This document shows positions 28,359-37,427 of a stretch of DNA of 37,500 nucleotides, in pieces. The notes under the pieces are model-generated. The model saw nothing but the letters and a program-made list of their open reading frames with translations, was not told where the DNA came from and ran no database searches. The stretch is from Serratia liquefaciens (GTDB lineage Bacteria; Pseudomonadota; Gammaproteobacteria; Enterobacterales; Enterobacteriaceae). The stretch is from the NCBI GenBank assembly GCA_012719855.1, contig JAAXZN010000012.1, positions 1 to 37,500 of the forward strand. Direction: 5' to 3'. Position numbers and translations under genes: made by a program. Position 1 is the first letter of the stretch. Every line of letters starts with the position of its first letter.

Positions 28359-28799
28359 ATGAGCGAAATTCAAAATCCCTGTGTCAGCTGCGGCGCATGC
28401 TGCGGCTATTTTCGAGTGTCATTCTATTGGGCCGAAGCGGATGATGGCGGCGGCGTGGTTCCTTTATCCCTTACCGAGCCGTTAACCCCCTTCCTGCGCT
28501 GTATGCAGGGGACCAACAGCAAGTCCCCACGCTGCACCGCACTCGACGGTGAAATCAGCAAAGCGGTTTCCTGTTCTATTTATCTTAATCGCCCCAGCCC
28601 CTGCCGTGAGTTCGATCAGTCGGGAGAGAATGGCCTGCGCAATGAAGCGTGTGACCGCGCTCGCGAACGTTATGGCCTGCCGCCATTGCCGGTTCCTCTA
28701 CCGCTGCCTTTGCCGAACGAGAGGATCGACGAAGAAATAGCCGTAGTGCAATTCGCGGGGTGCCACAGCGACGTGGAACAGGGTACAATCGCCCACTGA
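28359..28799 (+). CDS. YkgJ-family cysteine-cluster protein
   Basis: 146 residues. The metal-like cluster is [11 protein letters not shown] near the start and further cysteines at CMQG, PRCTAL, SCSIY, PCREF, EACDRA and GCH. This is the YkgJ/CxxCxxCC family (UPF0153), thought to bind zinc or iron-sulfur, function unknown. I start at ATG 28359, where the family sequence begins; a stronger AAGGAG lies 20 bases upstream and a start further up cannot be excluded. It lies between ompW and yciC, an arrangement I do not recall from E. coli. Confidence 0.8.
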   Translation: MSEIQNPCVSCGACCGYFRVSFYWAEADDGGGVVPLSLTEPLTPFLRCMQGTNSKSPRCTALDGEISKAVSCSIYLNRPSPCREFDQSGENGLRNEACDRARERYGLPPLPVPLPLPLPNERIDEEIAVVQFAGCHSDVEQGTIAH

Positions 28800-28838
28800 T
28801 TTTGATTTATCTCTGTTTCTCGATGCCAAGGAGTCTGC

Positions 28839-29591
28839 ATGCCCATCACGGCCAACACGTTGTACCGTGACAGTTTTAATTTTTTCCGTAACCAACTGGC
28901 CAGTATCCTGATACTGGCGCTGTTGACCGCGTTCATATCTGTGCTGCTCAATCAGGTTTTCAGCCCTGACATCGAGCAGTTGAAGATCCTGAGCGCAACG
29001 GAAGGTGACTTTGCTGCATCCGCCGGTATGGGGATCCAGGAAATCATTCAACAAATGACGCCTGAGCAGCAGATGGTGTTATTGAAGGTATCAGCCGCCG
29101 CCACTTTCTCTGCGTTAGTGGGTAACGTGCTGCTGGTAGGCGGGATGTTGACGCTGGTTCGCCTGGTTTCTCAGGGCCAGCGCCTGAGCGCCCTGCGCGC
29201 TATCGGGGCTTCCGCGCCGGAATTGCCGCGTTTGCTGCTGCTGCTGTTTATTTGCACGCTGCTGATCCAGCTTGGCCTGACGCTGTTTGTCGTGCCGGGT
29301 GTGATCATGGCGATCGCCTTCTCGCTGGCACCGGTGATCACCACCGCCGACAAGAAAGGCGTATTCGCTTCGATCAAACTGAGCTGCAAACTGGCTTTCG
29401 CCAATGCGCGCGTGATTGTTCCGGCAATGATGCTGTGGCTGGCGGCCAAGCTGCTGGTGCTGTTTATGGTGAGCCACCTGTCGGTGCTGACCCCGAACGT
29501 CGCCAGCGTGGTGCTGACGGCGCTGAGTAACCTGGTTTCCGCCCTGCTGCTGATTTACCTGTTCCGCCTGTATATGCTGCTGCGCAGCTAA
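28839..29591 (+). CDS. yciC: UPF0259 inner-membrane protein YciC
   Basis: 250 residues with about six membrane helices. The family start [18 protein letters not shown], the middle [21 protein letters not shown] and the ending [13 protein letters not shown] match E. coli YciC closely. The function is unknown. AAGGAG precedes the start. In E. coli yciC, yciB and yciA are consecutive; here a SulP transporter on the opposite strand separates yciC from yciB. Confidence 0.95.
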   Translation: MPITANTLYRDSFNFFRNQLASILILALLTAFISVLLNQVFSPDIEQLKILSATEGDFAASAGMGIQEIIQQMTPEQQMVLLKVSAAATFSALVGNVLLVGGMLTLVRLVSQGQRLSALRAIGASAPELPRLLLLLFICTLLIQLGLTLFVVPGVIMAIAFSLAPVITTADKKGVFASIKLSCKLAFANARVIVPAMMLWLAAKLLVLFMVSHLSVLTPNVASVVLTALSNLVSALLLIYLFRLYMLLRS

Positions 29592-29611
29592 TCTTGCGAC
29601 AGGATGCAAAT

Positions 29612-29637
29612 AAGGCACGCTTCGGCGTGCCTTTTGG
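29612..29637. terminator. bidirectional terminator between yciC and the SulP gene
   Basis: AAGGCACGC and GCGTGCCTT around TTCG, followed by TTGGTTT. Perfect 9-bp stem between convergent genes. Confidence 0.8.
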
Positions 29638-29638
29638 T

Positions 29639-31342
29639 TTATGGGGTGGTGGACGGCTCCGCCTGCTCCTTGCTTTGGATCAGCTTCAGCGCCAGGTACA
29701 AATCCGGTACCAGTATTAACTCCCGATCGCGCCCCACCCGGTTGATGCGGAACCAGCGCGTCAGCTCGGTTCGTCTTCCCGCCAACACCAGCTTAACGTT
29801 ACGCTGTAACAAGTCACGCTTCAGCTCATCGATTGCCGCCAATACGCTGATGTCGGCGTGAGTAAAGCTGGCAACGGCGTCCACCACCACCCAACGCGGC
29901 TGAAACGGCGTGCCATCGACCAGGTTCAGGATCCGCCGCTTGAAATACGCCACGTTGAAATAGGTCAGCGGCGAGTTGAAACGGTACATCATCACGCCGG
30001 GTACCGCCTTGATGCCGTTATTGTTGCCCATCGAGTGGATCATGCCTTCGTCATTGACGCCCAACAGCTGCTCCGTCGGGCGGAATACCGTGCGCAAGAA
30101 CTGCATTAGCCCCAGTAACACCGCCAGACCAATGCCGCTGATCACCCCCACCAGCAGCACACAAAGGAAGGTAAACATCGCCAGCCTGAAAGCCTGAGCA
30201 TTGCGACGCCGCATGATCCAGATGCCGCGAATATCCAACAGCGACCAGGCGGCGTACATCAGTACCACCCCCAGCCCAGCTACCGGGATAAACTGCAACG
30301 GAGCCATCAGGAACAGCAATACGAAGGCAATCACCCCCGCCGCAATGATCGAAACCAATTGGCTCTTGCCGCCGTTGGCGTCATTGACAGCCGTGCGCGA
30401 GTCCGCCCCGCTGATGGCGAAACCCTGCGATAATGCCGAAACAATATTCACCAGTCCCAGAGCCCGGAATTCCGCGTCTGCATTCACCTCATAACCGTTC
30501 TTGGCGGCAAAGCTGCGGGCGGTCAGCATCATGCTGACGAAGCTCACGACCGCCAGGTTAAGCGCCGGGATCACCATATCGCGCAGCAAACCCGGCTGGA
30601 AATCCGGCCACTGCACTATCGGCAATACGCCGCTAAAACCGCCTACCGTCACTACGCCGTGCTGCTGAAGCCCACCCGCCCAGGTAACAAAGGTCGCCAA
30701 AACGATGGCAAACAGCGGCGCCGGCCAGTTAGGCCGCCACTTTTTGAACCCGATCAACGTAACCAGGGTCAGCAGTGAAACCGCCATGGTCAAGACATCG
30801 CTGTGCATCAGATTGCTAGGTAAAGCATAGATTCGCTCAATCAACTGTGCCGGATGCACGCCAAAGCCGAGCACTTTGCCAATCTGATCGACCATGATGG
30901 TAATTGCCACACCGTTGAGCAGCCCACTGAGTATCGGCCGGGAGAGCAAGTCGGCAAGCGCCCCCAGTTTGAAACGACTGGCCAACAGACACCAGGCGCC
31001 CATCATCGCCGTCATCATGATGGTAAGCTGCCAGTGGCGCTCCATATTGCCCGCCGCCAGCGGCGTCACCACCGCGGCAATGACCGCGCAGGTTGCGGCA
31101 TCCGGCCCGACAATCAGCTGGCGTGAAGAACCGAAAAAGGCATAGGCAACCATCGGCAAAATACAGGAGTAAAGCCCCACTACCGGGCTAACCCCGGCCA
31201 ATTCGGCATAGGCAATTGCCACCGGCAATGCTACGGCGGCAACGGAAAGGCCGGCACGAATGTCCGGTTTAAGCCAACTGCGTTGATACCCTAATAAATG
31301 TGTCAAACCGGGCGTGAGCGCCTGGAGAGATTTCCACTGCAT
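29639..31342 (-). CDS. SulP-family anion transporter with STAS domain
   Basis: 567 residues from the ATG at 31342; the open frame reaches 31471, but the extra 43 residues are arginine-rich and unlike the family. The membrane part has the SulP signature near PVAIAYAELAGVSPVVGLYS and GPDAATCAVIAAVVTP, with about 10-14 helices. The C-terminal 130 residues form a STAS domain (MYRFNSPLTYFNVAYFKRR, VVDAVASFTHADISVLAAID). The family moves sulfate, bicarbonate or dicarboxylates such as C4 acids in DauA. The substrate is not predictable here. It is inserted between yciC and yciB. Confidence 0.85.
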   Translation of the reverse strand: MQWKSLQALTPGLTHLLGYQRSWLKPDIRAGLSVAAVALPVAIAYAELAGVSPVVGLYSCILPMVAYAFFGSSRQLIVGPDAATCAVIAAVVTPLAAGNMERHWQLTIMMTAMMGAWCLLASRFKLGALADLLSRPILSGLLNGVAITIMVDQIGKVLGFGVHPAQLIERIYALPSNLMHSDVLTMAVSLLTLVTLIGFKKWRPNWPAPLFAIVLATFVTWAGGLQQHGVVTVGGFSGVLPIVQWPDFQPGLLRDMVIPALNLAVVSFVSMMLTARSFAAKNGYEVNADAEFRALGLVNIVSALSQGFAISGADSRTAVNDANGGKSQLVSIIAAGVIAFVLLFLMAPLQFIPVAGLGVVLMYAAWSLLDIRGIWIMRRRNAQAFRLAMFTFLCVLLVGVISGIGLAVLLGLMQFLRTVFRPTEQLLGVNDEGMIHSMGNNNGIKAVPGVMMYRFNSPLTYFNVAYFKRRILNLVDGTPFQPRWVVVDAVASFTHADISVLAAIDELKRDLLQRNVKLVLAGRRTELTRWFRINRVGRDRELILVPDLYLALKLIQSKEQAEPSTTP

Positions 31343-31576
31343 AACCTGTTTTCCGTTATAAATTATCCGGCTATTATTGGACATATCATGCGATGCCAAT
31401 GCCGCGCTGGCAATCCGCCCGCCGCGAACTCGCGACCTCAATCGTAAGTTTATGCAAATTCCTGCTTTCACGGCGGAAATCCGCTGGCCAAACGCCGATA
31501 ATCAGCGCTTCCCAGCGGTACACAGAACCCGCCAAATCCGGTATAGTCGGCCGATGAACAGATGATGGATTGATTT

Positions 31577-32116
31577 ATGAAGCAGTTTCTTGATTTCCTC
31601 CCGCTAATTGTCTTTTTTGCATTTTATAAGCTCTACGATATTTACGTGGCTTCTGGCGCACTGATTGTCGCCACCGCCCTGGCGCTGGTGTTCACCTGGT
31701 TCAAATACCGCAAAATCGAGAAGATGACGCTGATCACCTTCCTGATGGTGCTGGTGTTCGGCACCCTGACGTTGGTGTTCCATAACGATTTGTTTATCAA
31801 ATGGAAAGTGACGATCATCTACACGCTGTTCGCGCTGGCACTGCTGATCAGCCAACTGGTGCTCAAGAAGCCGTTGGTGCAGCGGATGCTGGGGAAAGAG
31901 CTGACACTGCCGGATAAAGTCTGGAACAACCTCAATCTGGCCTGGGCGGTGTTCTTCCTGGTCTGCGGCCTGGCGAACATCTACGTCGCTTTCTGGCTGC
32001 CTCAAAGCGTTTGGGTCAACTTTAAAGTGTTCGGCCTGACGGCGTTGACGCTGGTATTTACCCTGCTCAGCGGCGTTTATATTTATCGGCACATGCCGGA
32101 AGAACAGAAAAAATAG
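31577..32116 (+). CDS. yciB: inner-membrane protein YciB (septation / envelope maintenance)
   Basis: 179 residues, the same length as E. coli YciB (IspZ). It has the family start [25 protein letters not shown] and five membrane helices, with [20 protein letters not shown] near 115-135. YciB works with DcrB in envelope homeostasis, and in Shigella loss affects septation. A weak TGAT site precedes the ATG. yciA follows after 75 bases holding a hairpin. Confidence 0.95.
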   Translation: MKQFLDFLPLIVFFAFYKLYDIYVASGALIVATALALVFTWFKYRKIEKMTLITFLMVLVFGTLTLVFHNDLFIKWKVTIIYTLFALALLISQLVLKKPLVQRMLGKELTLPDKVWNNLNLAWAVFFLVCGLANIYVAFWLPQSVWVNFKVFGLTALTLVFTLLSGVYIYRHMPEEQKK

Positions 32117-32131
32117 TTACAAAATTGTTAA

Positions 32132-32155
32132 TGCCCGTAGTGCTTGCTACGGGCA
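32132..32155 (+). terminator. hairpin between yciB and yciA
   Basis: TGCCCGTAG and CTACGGGCA, a perfect 9-bp stem with a six-base loop, but no T run. It could reduce read-through into yciA or mark an mRNA processing point. Confidence 0.45.
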
Positions 32156-32191
32156 GTATAGTGAAATCCCTTCTTTGATAAGCAGACAGCT

Positions 32192-32620
32192 ATGACTCAA
32201 CAACGACCTTTACCCAGTGGCGAAATGGTGCTGCGCACGCTGGCGATGCCGGCAGATACCAATGCCAACGGTGATATTTTTGGCGGCTGGCTGATGTCGC
32301 AGATGGATATCGGCGGCGCTATTCAGGCAAAAGAAATTGCCGAGGGGCGCGTAGTAACAGTACGCGTCGATGGTATGACCTTCCTGAAACCTGTCGCCGT
32401 GGGTGATGTGGTATGTTGCTATGCGCACTGTATCCGTACCGGGCGCAGCTCTATCACCATCAATATCGAAGTGCGGGTCAAGAAAGTGTCCTCCGCCCCG
32501 ATAGGCCAGCGTTACCGCGCAACCGAGGCAGTATTTACCTATGTCGCAGTGGACGACGAAGGCAATTCACGAGCCCTGCCCGACGGCAAAATGAATTTCC
32601 GTGTAGGTTTCGACGAATAA
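32192..32620 (+). CDS. yciA: acyl-CoA thioesterase YciA
   Basis: 142 residues of hot-dog fold. The catalytic stretch NANGDIFGGWLMSQMD carries the conserved aspartate, and VRVDGMTFLKPVAVGDVVCC is the second conserved segment. E. coli YciA hydrolyses a broad range of acyl-CoAs and is inhibited by free CoA. It is about ten residues longer than the E. coli protein at the C-terminus, ending in RVGFDE. In E. coli the next gene is tonB, convergent; here the nucleoside cassette intervenes. Confidence 0.96.
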   Translation: MTQQRPLPSGEMVLRTLAMPADTNANGDIFGGWLMSQMDIGGAIQAKEIAEGRVVTVRVDGMTFLKPVAVGDVVCCYAHCIRTGRSSITINIEVRVKKVSSAPIGQRYRATEAVFTYVAVDDEGNSRALPDGKMNFRVGFDE

Positions 32621-32648
32621 GCCGTAGCGACAAAATTCGTTTTCAATT

Positions 32649-32675
32649 AGCCCGATGCCCCCATCGGGCTTTTTT
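32649..32675 (+). terminator. terminator after yciA
   Basis: AGCCCGATG and CATCGGGCT around CCCC, followed by TTTTTATT. A canonical terminator 29 bases past the stop. Confidence 0.9.
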
Positions 32676-32752
32676 ATTGCCGCAGGTTAATCATCAAGTT
32701 TCAATAACGCCTTTTGGCGGTTAAAGGCCTGTATCTTGATTTTGCTTGTGTA

Positions 32753-32758
32753 TAATCA
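32753..32758 (+). promoter_or_regulatory. promoter (-10) of the LacI-type regulator
   Basis: A perfect TATAAT about 110 bases before the regulator gene. No good -35 box is found at 15-19 bases, so an activator may be needed. Confidence 0.5.
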
Positions 32759-32760
32759 AC

Positions 32761-32788
32761 CGGGTACCCTCACGACGAGGGACACCCG
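32761..32788 (+). other. stable hairpin at the start of the regulator mRNA leader
   Basis: CGGGT-A-CCCTC pairs with GAGGG-AC-ACCCG around the loop ACGAC, giving ten base pairs broken by a one-by-two internal loop. It begins three bases after the -10 box, close to the expected transcript start, and leaves an 80-base leader before the gene. It might be a stabilising 5' hairpin, a ligand-sensing RNA part or an operator. It matches no riboswitch that I recognise. Confidence 0.4.
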
Positions 32789-32867
32789 AGTCGGCCTGTC
32801 GGTATCTTGGTCAGTGCTCCGCCTATCAATTCATCTTGTGGCATAAAATTGAGGTTATAAGTAGAGA

Positions 32868-33893
32868 ATGGCTACCCTTAAAGACGTTGCACTCCATGCC
32901 GGTGTCTCTGTAACGACCGTATCTAATTTTATTAATAATAAAAAAAAGCTAAAAGATGATACCCGGCAGAACATTCTGGAAGCCATTCAGGCTACCGGCT
33001 ACCGACACAATGCCTTGGCCGCCTCACTCAAGAAAAACGCCGCCAGTTTAAAAAGCATTGGCATCATTTCGATCGTCGACCAAAACCCCTTTTTCTCCGA
33101 GCTGTTCTTCAAGCTGGAAAATGAATGCTTCAAGCAGGACTTTACCGTTATCTCCTGCTTCCGCCATGCCGATAAAGAGGATTTGCACACCTACATTAAT
33201 TTAATGTCGGGCCGCGTGGACGGCATCATCCTCATCTCGTTGAAACGTGACAAGATTGATACCGTAATCAAACAGATCCATGCTGTGCCGGTGGTGGCTA
33301 TCGCTTTCGATATCGGTGATGTGATGAGTTTGTGCGGCGGGACAGAGTTCAATTTACATAATGAGACTGGCGGCTACATAGCCGGAAGGTTCTTGCTGTC
33401 CAAAGGCCACAAAAAAATTGCCTGTGTTACCGGCCCCAAAGCGTTAAAGACCACGACAAACCGTATCGCCGGTCTGAAAAAAGCTCTGGGAGAATTTAAC
33501 CTGCCTGAAGATTCTGTCGACTATATCGAAGGAAACTACACCTATCAGAGCGGCGTTGAGGCCATGTATCAGCTTTTTTCCTCCGCGGCGCTACCAACGG
33601 CCATTATATGTCACAACGATTTAATGGCCATTGGCGTACAAAATGCGGCGAACGAGCTGGGCCTGAAGATCCCCAGAGAGCTTTCAGTCATGGGCTATGA
33701 TGATATAGAAATGTCCCTGTTGTCTTTCCCGTCACTCACGACGGTTCGCATTCCGTTGGACGACATTGCTTCCCAGGCCCTGGAAGGGCTGACCATGAAA
33801 ATGTCCACCCCAGGGAGTAAAGCCATCATATCCATAACGCCCAGCCTGGCTGTCCGGGGATCGGTCAGTGAGCCCGTCGATTTCGGCAAGTAG
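32868..33893 (+). CDS. LacI-family transcription regulator of the nucleoside cassette
   Basis: 341 residues. The N-terminal helix-turn-helix (ATLKDVALHAGVSVTTVSNF, residues 2-21) and hinge helix (NALAASLKK) are followed by a periplasmic-binding-like sugar or base-binding core, with SIGIISIVDQNPFF, RVDGIILIS and VMGYDDIEMSLLSFPSLTTV. The family binds palindromes with a central CG, and two such sites occur at the transporter promoter (36102 and 36296). The likely ligand is a nucleoside, base or ribose, by context only. It ends ten bases from the convergent nucleoside hydrolase. Confidence 0.9.
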   Translation: MATLKDVALHAGVSVTTVSNFINNKKKLKDDTRQNILEAIQATGYRHNALAASLKKNAASLKSIGIISIVDQNPFFSELFFKLENECFKQDFTVISCFRHADKEDLHTYINLMSGRVDGIILISLKRDKIDTVIKQIHAVPVVAIAFDIGDVMSLCGGTEFNLHNETGGYIAGRFLLSKGHKKIACVTGPKALKTTTNRIAGLKKALGEFNLPEDSVDYIEGNYTYQSGVEAMYQLFSSAALPTAIICHNDLMAIGVQNAANELGLKIPRELSVMGYDDIEMSLLSFPSLTTVRIPLDDIASQALEGLTMKMSTPGSKAIISITPSLAVRGSVSEPVDFGK

Positions 33894-33903
33894 ATTACAG
33901 AAA

Positions 33904-34872
33904 CTAAAGGGCCCCTCTCTCCACCATCGTCGCCATATAAAGGTCAAGCACCCCTTGGTGATCAACCTGAACGCAAACACGTTGCTTCGGTTTCCCACTC
34001 CACTCATCAATCGGATAACGTTTTACCCCCTCTTTAAGCAGGGTATGTCCAATGGCGGGCCCTTCGGTAATGACCCGTATCGCGCCGACTTTGACGTCGT
34101 ACAGCTCAGGGGCAATCGCATAGGCAATGGCCGAAGAGTCGTGCACATAAAACCCTTCCATACCCACTTCCCGTTGGTGAAAATCAGCATAAAAACGCGT
34201 TATGCGATAAATGAATTCACCGTAGCGTGCTGAATCCAGACGTAGTCGATCAATATATTCGCCGGTCATTACCGTTTGCTGAGTAACGTCCAGCCCAACG
34301 ACAGTCACCGGCCAGTCAGTGGTCATCACTTTGTCGGCCGCATGCGGGTCGCCGATGATATTGGCTTCCGCAAAGGGGGTCACATTGCCGCTGTGGCCGT
34401 TATGACCAAATGCCCCGCCCATGATAATCACCTCTTTGACCAGACCGGCAATGCTGGGGTCCTTTTCAACCGCCAGGGCCAGATTGGTCAGTCTGCCTAC
34501 GGCGATTAGCGTGATTTCGCCAGGATGGGCTTTTAGGGTGTCGATAATGTAGTCATGGGCCGCTCGCTTATCGATGCCCTGATAATCCCCTGCGGGGATA
34601 TCGATATCGCCCAAACCATTGTGACCATGCACAAAGGTGGTTGGCTCACCTGCCGCGACAACCAGCGGGGTATCCGCGCCCATGGCGACATCCGCTGTCA
34701 GACCAAACTTCTGCTTGATATACAACGCATTTCTTGTGGCATTCTCGATAGTGGCATTGCCAAAAACCGTGGTGATCCCCACCAGTTCTATCTGCTCGCT
34801 GGCATGCGCCAGCAGTATCGCCATGCTGTCATCAATACCGGGGTCCGTATCAAAAATGACTTTTTTCTTCAT
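33904..34872 (-). CDS. inosine-uridine-type nucleoside hydrolase
   Basis: 322 residues. The calcium-binding signature DTDPGIDD is at residues 8-15, and FGNATIENATRNAL, HGHNGLGDIDIP and IIMGGAFGHNGHSGNVTPFAEANI follow in the usual order. The final active-site HD pair appears as VHDSSAIAYAI, where many relatives have HDP. It splits ribonucleosides into base and ribose; base preference cannot be told. It is very close to the upstream transporter, whose stop overlaps its start by four bases, so the two are translated together. Confidence 0.9.
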   Translation of the reverse strand: MKKKVIFDTDPGIDDSMAILLAHASEQIELVGITTVFGNATIENATRNALYIKQKFGLTADVAMGADTPLVVAAGEPTTFVHGHNGLGDIDIPAGDYQGIDKRAAHDYIIDTLKAHPGEITLIAVGRLTNLALAVEKDPSIAGLVKEVIIMGGAFGHNGHSGNVTPFAEANIIGDPHAADKVMTTDWPVTVVGLDVTQQTVMTGEYIDRLRLDSARYGEFIYRITRFYADFHQREVGMEGFYVHDSSAIAYAIAPELYDVKVGAIRVITEGPAIGHTLLKEGVKRYPIDEWSGKPKQRVCVQVDHQGVLDLYMATMVERGAL

Positions 34873-36086
34873 GAATATATTTCCTTTGTGGATTTGGTGT
34901 TTTCAATCTTCTCAAGCAGCAGACAGGCAACGATGGCCATACATACGGTGGTAAAGCCCAGCGCCGTCATCAACATCGCACTGGCCACGCCGAACCTTTC
35001 GACTATGGCGGCAGACAAGGCCGGTGAAACCGTGCTGCCGACCGTCCCGCACGTCAGTAAGAAGGTGACCAGCACCGCCGGGGAATTCTTAACCTGTTGC
35101 GAGCCAACGGAAATGCCTAATTTATAAACGCATGAGGTCAGGAAACCGAAGCCGAGGGTGAGGGTCAGGAACACTTTCGGACTGGGGGTCATGCTTAAGT
35201 AAAAGGTCAGCACAATGGCGATGAGAGAGACTGCCACCAGCATTTTCCGCGCCGGGATCCTGTTCACCAGGACGGCCGCGGTGATCAAACCAAACACGGA
35301 TGGCCCCCAATAGTTGCCTACGGCCGCACCGGACTGCGCCGCTGACAAACCAAACGCCTGCTGCAGATAGCTGGGCGACCAGGTCAGGAAAGTGCTCTGG
35401 GCGAACAGATAGACACAGAGCGCGAACCCCATTAAAACCACTCTGGGAGTCATAATCTCTCGGAAGTTAAAACCACGATTATTGGCGTTAGCATCACCAT
35501 CGCGGCTTTCGGCCTGGTCCTCTTTGGGATAGCGCAAAACAAAGGTGCTGATAAACACCAGCGCGGCAATCACGCCCGCCAATCCGTAGGCGGTGGTCCA
35601 TTGCATATTGGCGGCGATGATCATCGTCGCCATCGAGGGAAAGATAAAACCGGAGGCGCTAAAAGCACAATCAGTGGCGATAAAGGCAGAGGCGCGTTTG
35701 TTTTCGTTGAAAACCTTGGATATCAGCACCGCGCCGCCCGACAAGCCGGTGCCGCAGCAGGTGCCCAGAATAAAAAGATAGCCTGAGACGACAAACGGAT
35801 TTCTGACATCCAGAAACACCAACGCGGCCAGCACAATCAGAAAAATAGCGTAGGTGATGCGCAGGATGTGGCGGATCTCAAATCGGGAATACACCGCCAT
35901 CGAGATGAACGTTCCCAAAAGCGTGCCGCCGGTCAGGTAAGAAAACATCGCTGCGGCGTCCGTGATGCCCATACCCAGATAGACAGACATCGGTTTAATG
36001 ACAATGCCTATCTGAGTGAGGAGACCGGCCATCACCATATAGGTCATAAATGAGACAGACAGTAAGCTGGCTTGGTAAGAACTCAT
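34869..36086 (-). CDS. TsgA-like MFS transporter of the nucleoside cassette
   Basis: 405 residues with about 12 membrane helices. It resembles TsgA in several places, including YLFILGTCCGTGLSGGAVLI, the stretch FIATDCAFSASGFIFPSMA, GISVGSQQVKNSPAVLV and LLTCGTVGSTVSPALSAAIV. A charged cytoplasmic loop (RYPKEDQAESRDGDANANN) separates the two halves. Given the hydrolase behind it and the LacI-type regulator, uptake of a nucleoside or related base is the best guess. It is the first gene of a two-gene operon. Its start has GGGGA upstream. Confidence 0.85.
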   Translation of the reverse strand: MSSYQASLLSVSFMTYMVMAGLLTQIGIVIKPMSVYLGMGITDAAAMFSYLTGGTLLGTFISMAVYSRFEIRHILRITYAIFLIVLAALVFLDVRNPFVVSGYLFILGTCCGTGLSGGAVLISKVFNENKRASAFIATDCAFSASGFIFPSMATMIIAANMQWTTAYGLAGVIAALVFISTFVLRYPKEDQAESRDGDANANNRGFNFREIMTPRVVLMGFALCVYLFAQSTFLTWSPSYLQQAFGLSAAQSGAAVGNYWGPSVFGLITAAVLVNRIPARKMLVAVSLIAIVLTFYLSMTPSPKVFLTLTLGFGFLTSCVYKLGISVGSQQVKNSPAVLVTFLLTCGTVGSTVSPALSAAIVERFGVASAMLMTALGFTTVCMAIVACLLLEKIENTKSTKEIYS

Positions 36087-36101
36087 GGTTTTCCCCGAAA
36101 A

Positions 36102-36117
36102 GGTTTAACGTTACACC
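36102..36117. promoter_or_regulatory. LacI-type operator 1 at the transporter promoter
   Basis: GGTTTAACGTTACACC is an imperfect palindrome centred on the CG of TAACGTTA, with GGT and ACC arms, as expected for a LacI-family operator. It lies 15 bases before the transporter start and next to a -10-like TAAAAT, so a bound repressor would cover the transcript start. Confidence 0.65.
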
Positions 36118-36165
36118 ATTTTATTTTGTTTTATGTGACGACAAGTTGAAGTGATCGGGTTCACA
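36118..36165 (-). promoter_or_regulatory. transporter promoter with CRP-like site
   Basis: On the minus strand TGTGAACCCGATCACT (plus 36150-36165) fits the CRP consensus TGTGA-N6-TCACA with one mismatch. TAAAAT (36118-36123) is a likely -10 and the -35 is weak. The CRP site centre lies about 41-46 bases before the expected transcript start, a usual place for an activating CRP site. This suggests control by cAMP-CRP. Confidence 0.6.
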
Positions 36166-36295
36166 ATTAAGTTAAATGAGCGTTAATGTTGCGTGAAGTG
36201 AGATAACGATCGGCTTTTGCTCAGAATGTGAGGATAGGATGTGAGTTTGACTCTCAAAGGCAGTGAGCCGGGTTTTATATAGCAGAACTTATTAA

Positions 36296-36311
36296 GGTTT
36301 ATCGTTACACC
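36296..36311. promoter_or_regulatory. LacI-type operator 2, upstream copy
   Basis: GGTTTATCGTTACACC differs by one base from operator 1 (TATCGTTA for TAACGTTA), and the flanking AA and TTTTA also resemble it. It is 194 bases further upstream, so the two could be bridged by one tetramer or two dimers through a loop. Confidence 0.55.
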
Positions 36312-36371
36312 TTTTAGTGTTAATAAGGCGTATTGCCGAAGGAAGGTAATGCATACCGAATTTCCGACAGC

Positions 36372-36395
36372 AAAAAGGGCCGCCGAAGCGACCCT
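36372..36395 (-). terminator. terminator after tonB
   Basis: On the minus strand AAGGGTCGC, TTCG and GCGGCCCTTTTT form a stem with a small mismatch, followed by a U run. It lies 28 bases after the tonB stop. Confidence 0.75.
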
Positions 36396-36422
36396 TGTCT
36401 TTAGTTAACCCTAACCTGTCGG

Positions 36423-37199
<777 letters not shown>

Positions 37200-37204
37200 T
37201 TAAA

Positions 37205-37225
37205 TGCAAATAGCAATCATATTCA
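37205..37225 (-). promoter_or_regulatory. Fur box in the tonB promoter
   Basis: On the minus strand TGAATATGATTGCTATTTGC has a good match to the 19-base Fur consensus, and from memory the same stretch occurs in the E. coli tonB promoter. It lies about 36-56 bases before the start codon, so iron repression of tonB is expected. Confidence 0.75.
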
Positions 37226-37370
37226 ATAACGAATGGCAAACTATCGCTCTAATCGTCGTTATTCATCGCTAAAACCTGCAAACTCATGGGGATATTAACC
37301 TTTCATTTGCCTTTTCACTGAGGCTTTTACACGCTTCATTAACCTGATTTACCGCCGCCAAAGTAAAAAT

Positions 37371-37418
37371 CCACCTCTTGAAGAGGTGGCTTTACATGGG
37401 GCTCCCTAGAAGGGAGCC
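37371..37418. repeat. two tandem hairpins at the end of an IS200/IS605-like element
   Basis: CCACCTC/GAGGTGG (37371-37389) and GGCTCCCT/AGGGAGCC (37400-37418) lie between tonB and the cut transposase frame. IS200/IS605 elements carry subterminal hairpins recognised by their transposase, so one may be the right-end hairpin and the other a terminator for the transposase gene. The exact element end cannot be fixed. Confidence 0.5.
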
Positions 37419-37427
37419 TTGTCCGTT

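Noticed and set aside
31343-31471. N-terminal extension of the SulP gene
   Set aside because: Arginine-rich residues not found in SulP proteins; the ATG at 31342 starts at the usual point.
32761-32867. Guanidine-II riboswitch upstream of the LacI-type gene
   Set aside because: Only one hairpin, with a five-base loop rather than an ACGR tetraloop, and no guanidine-related gene nearby.
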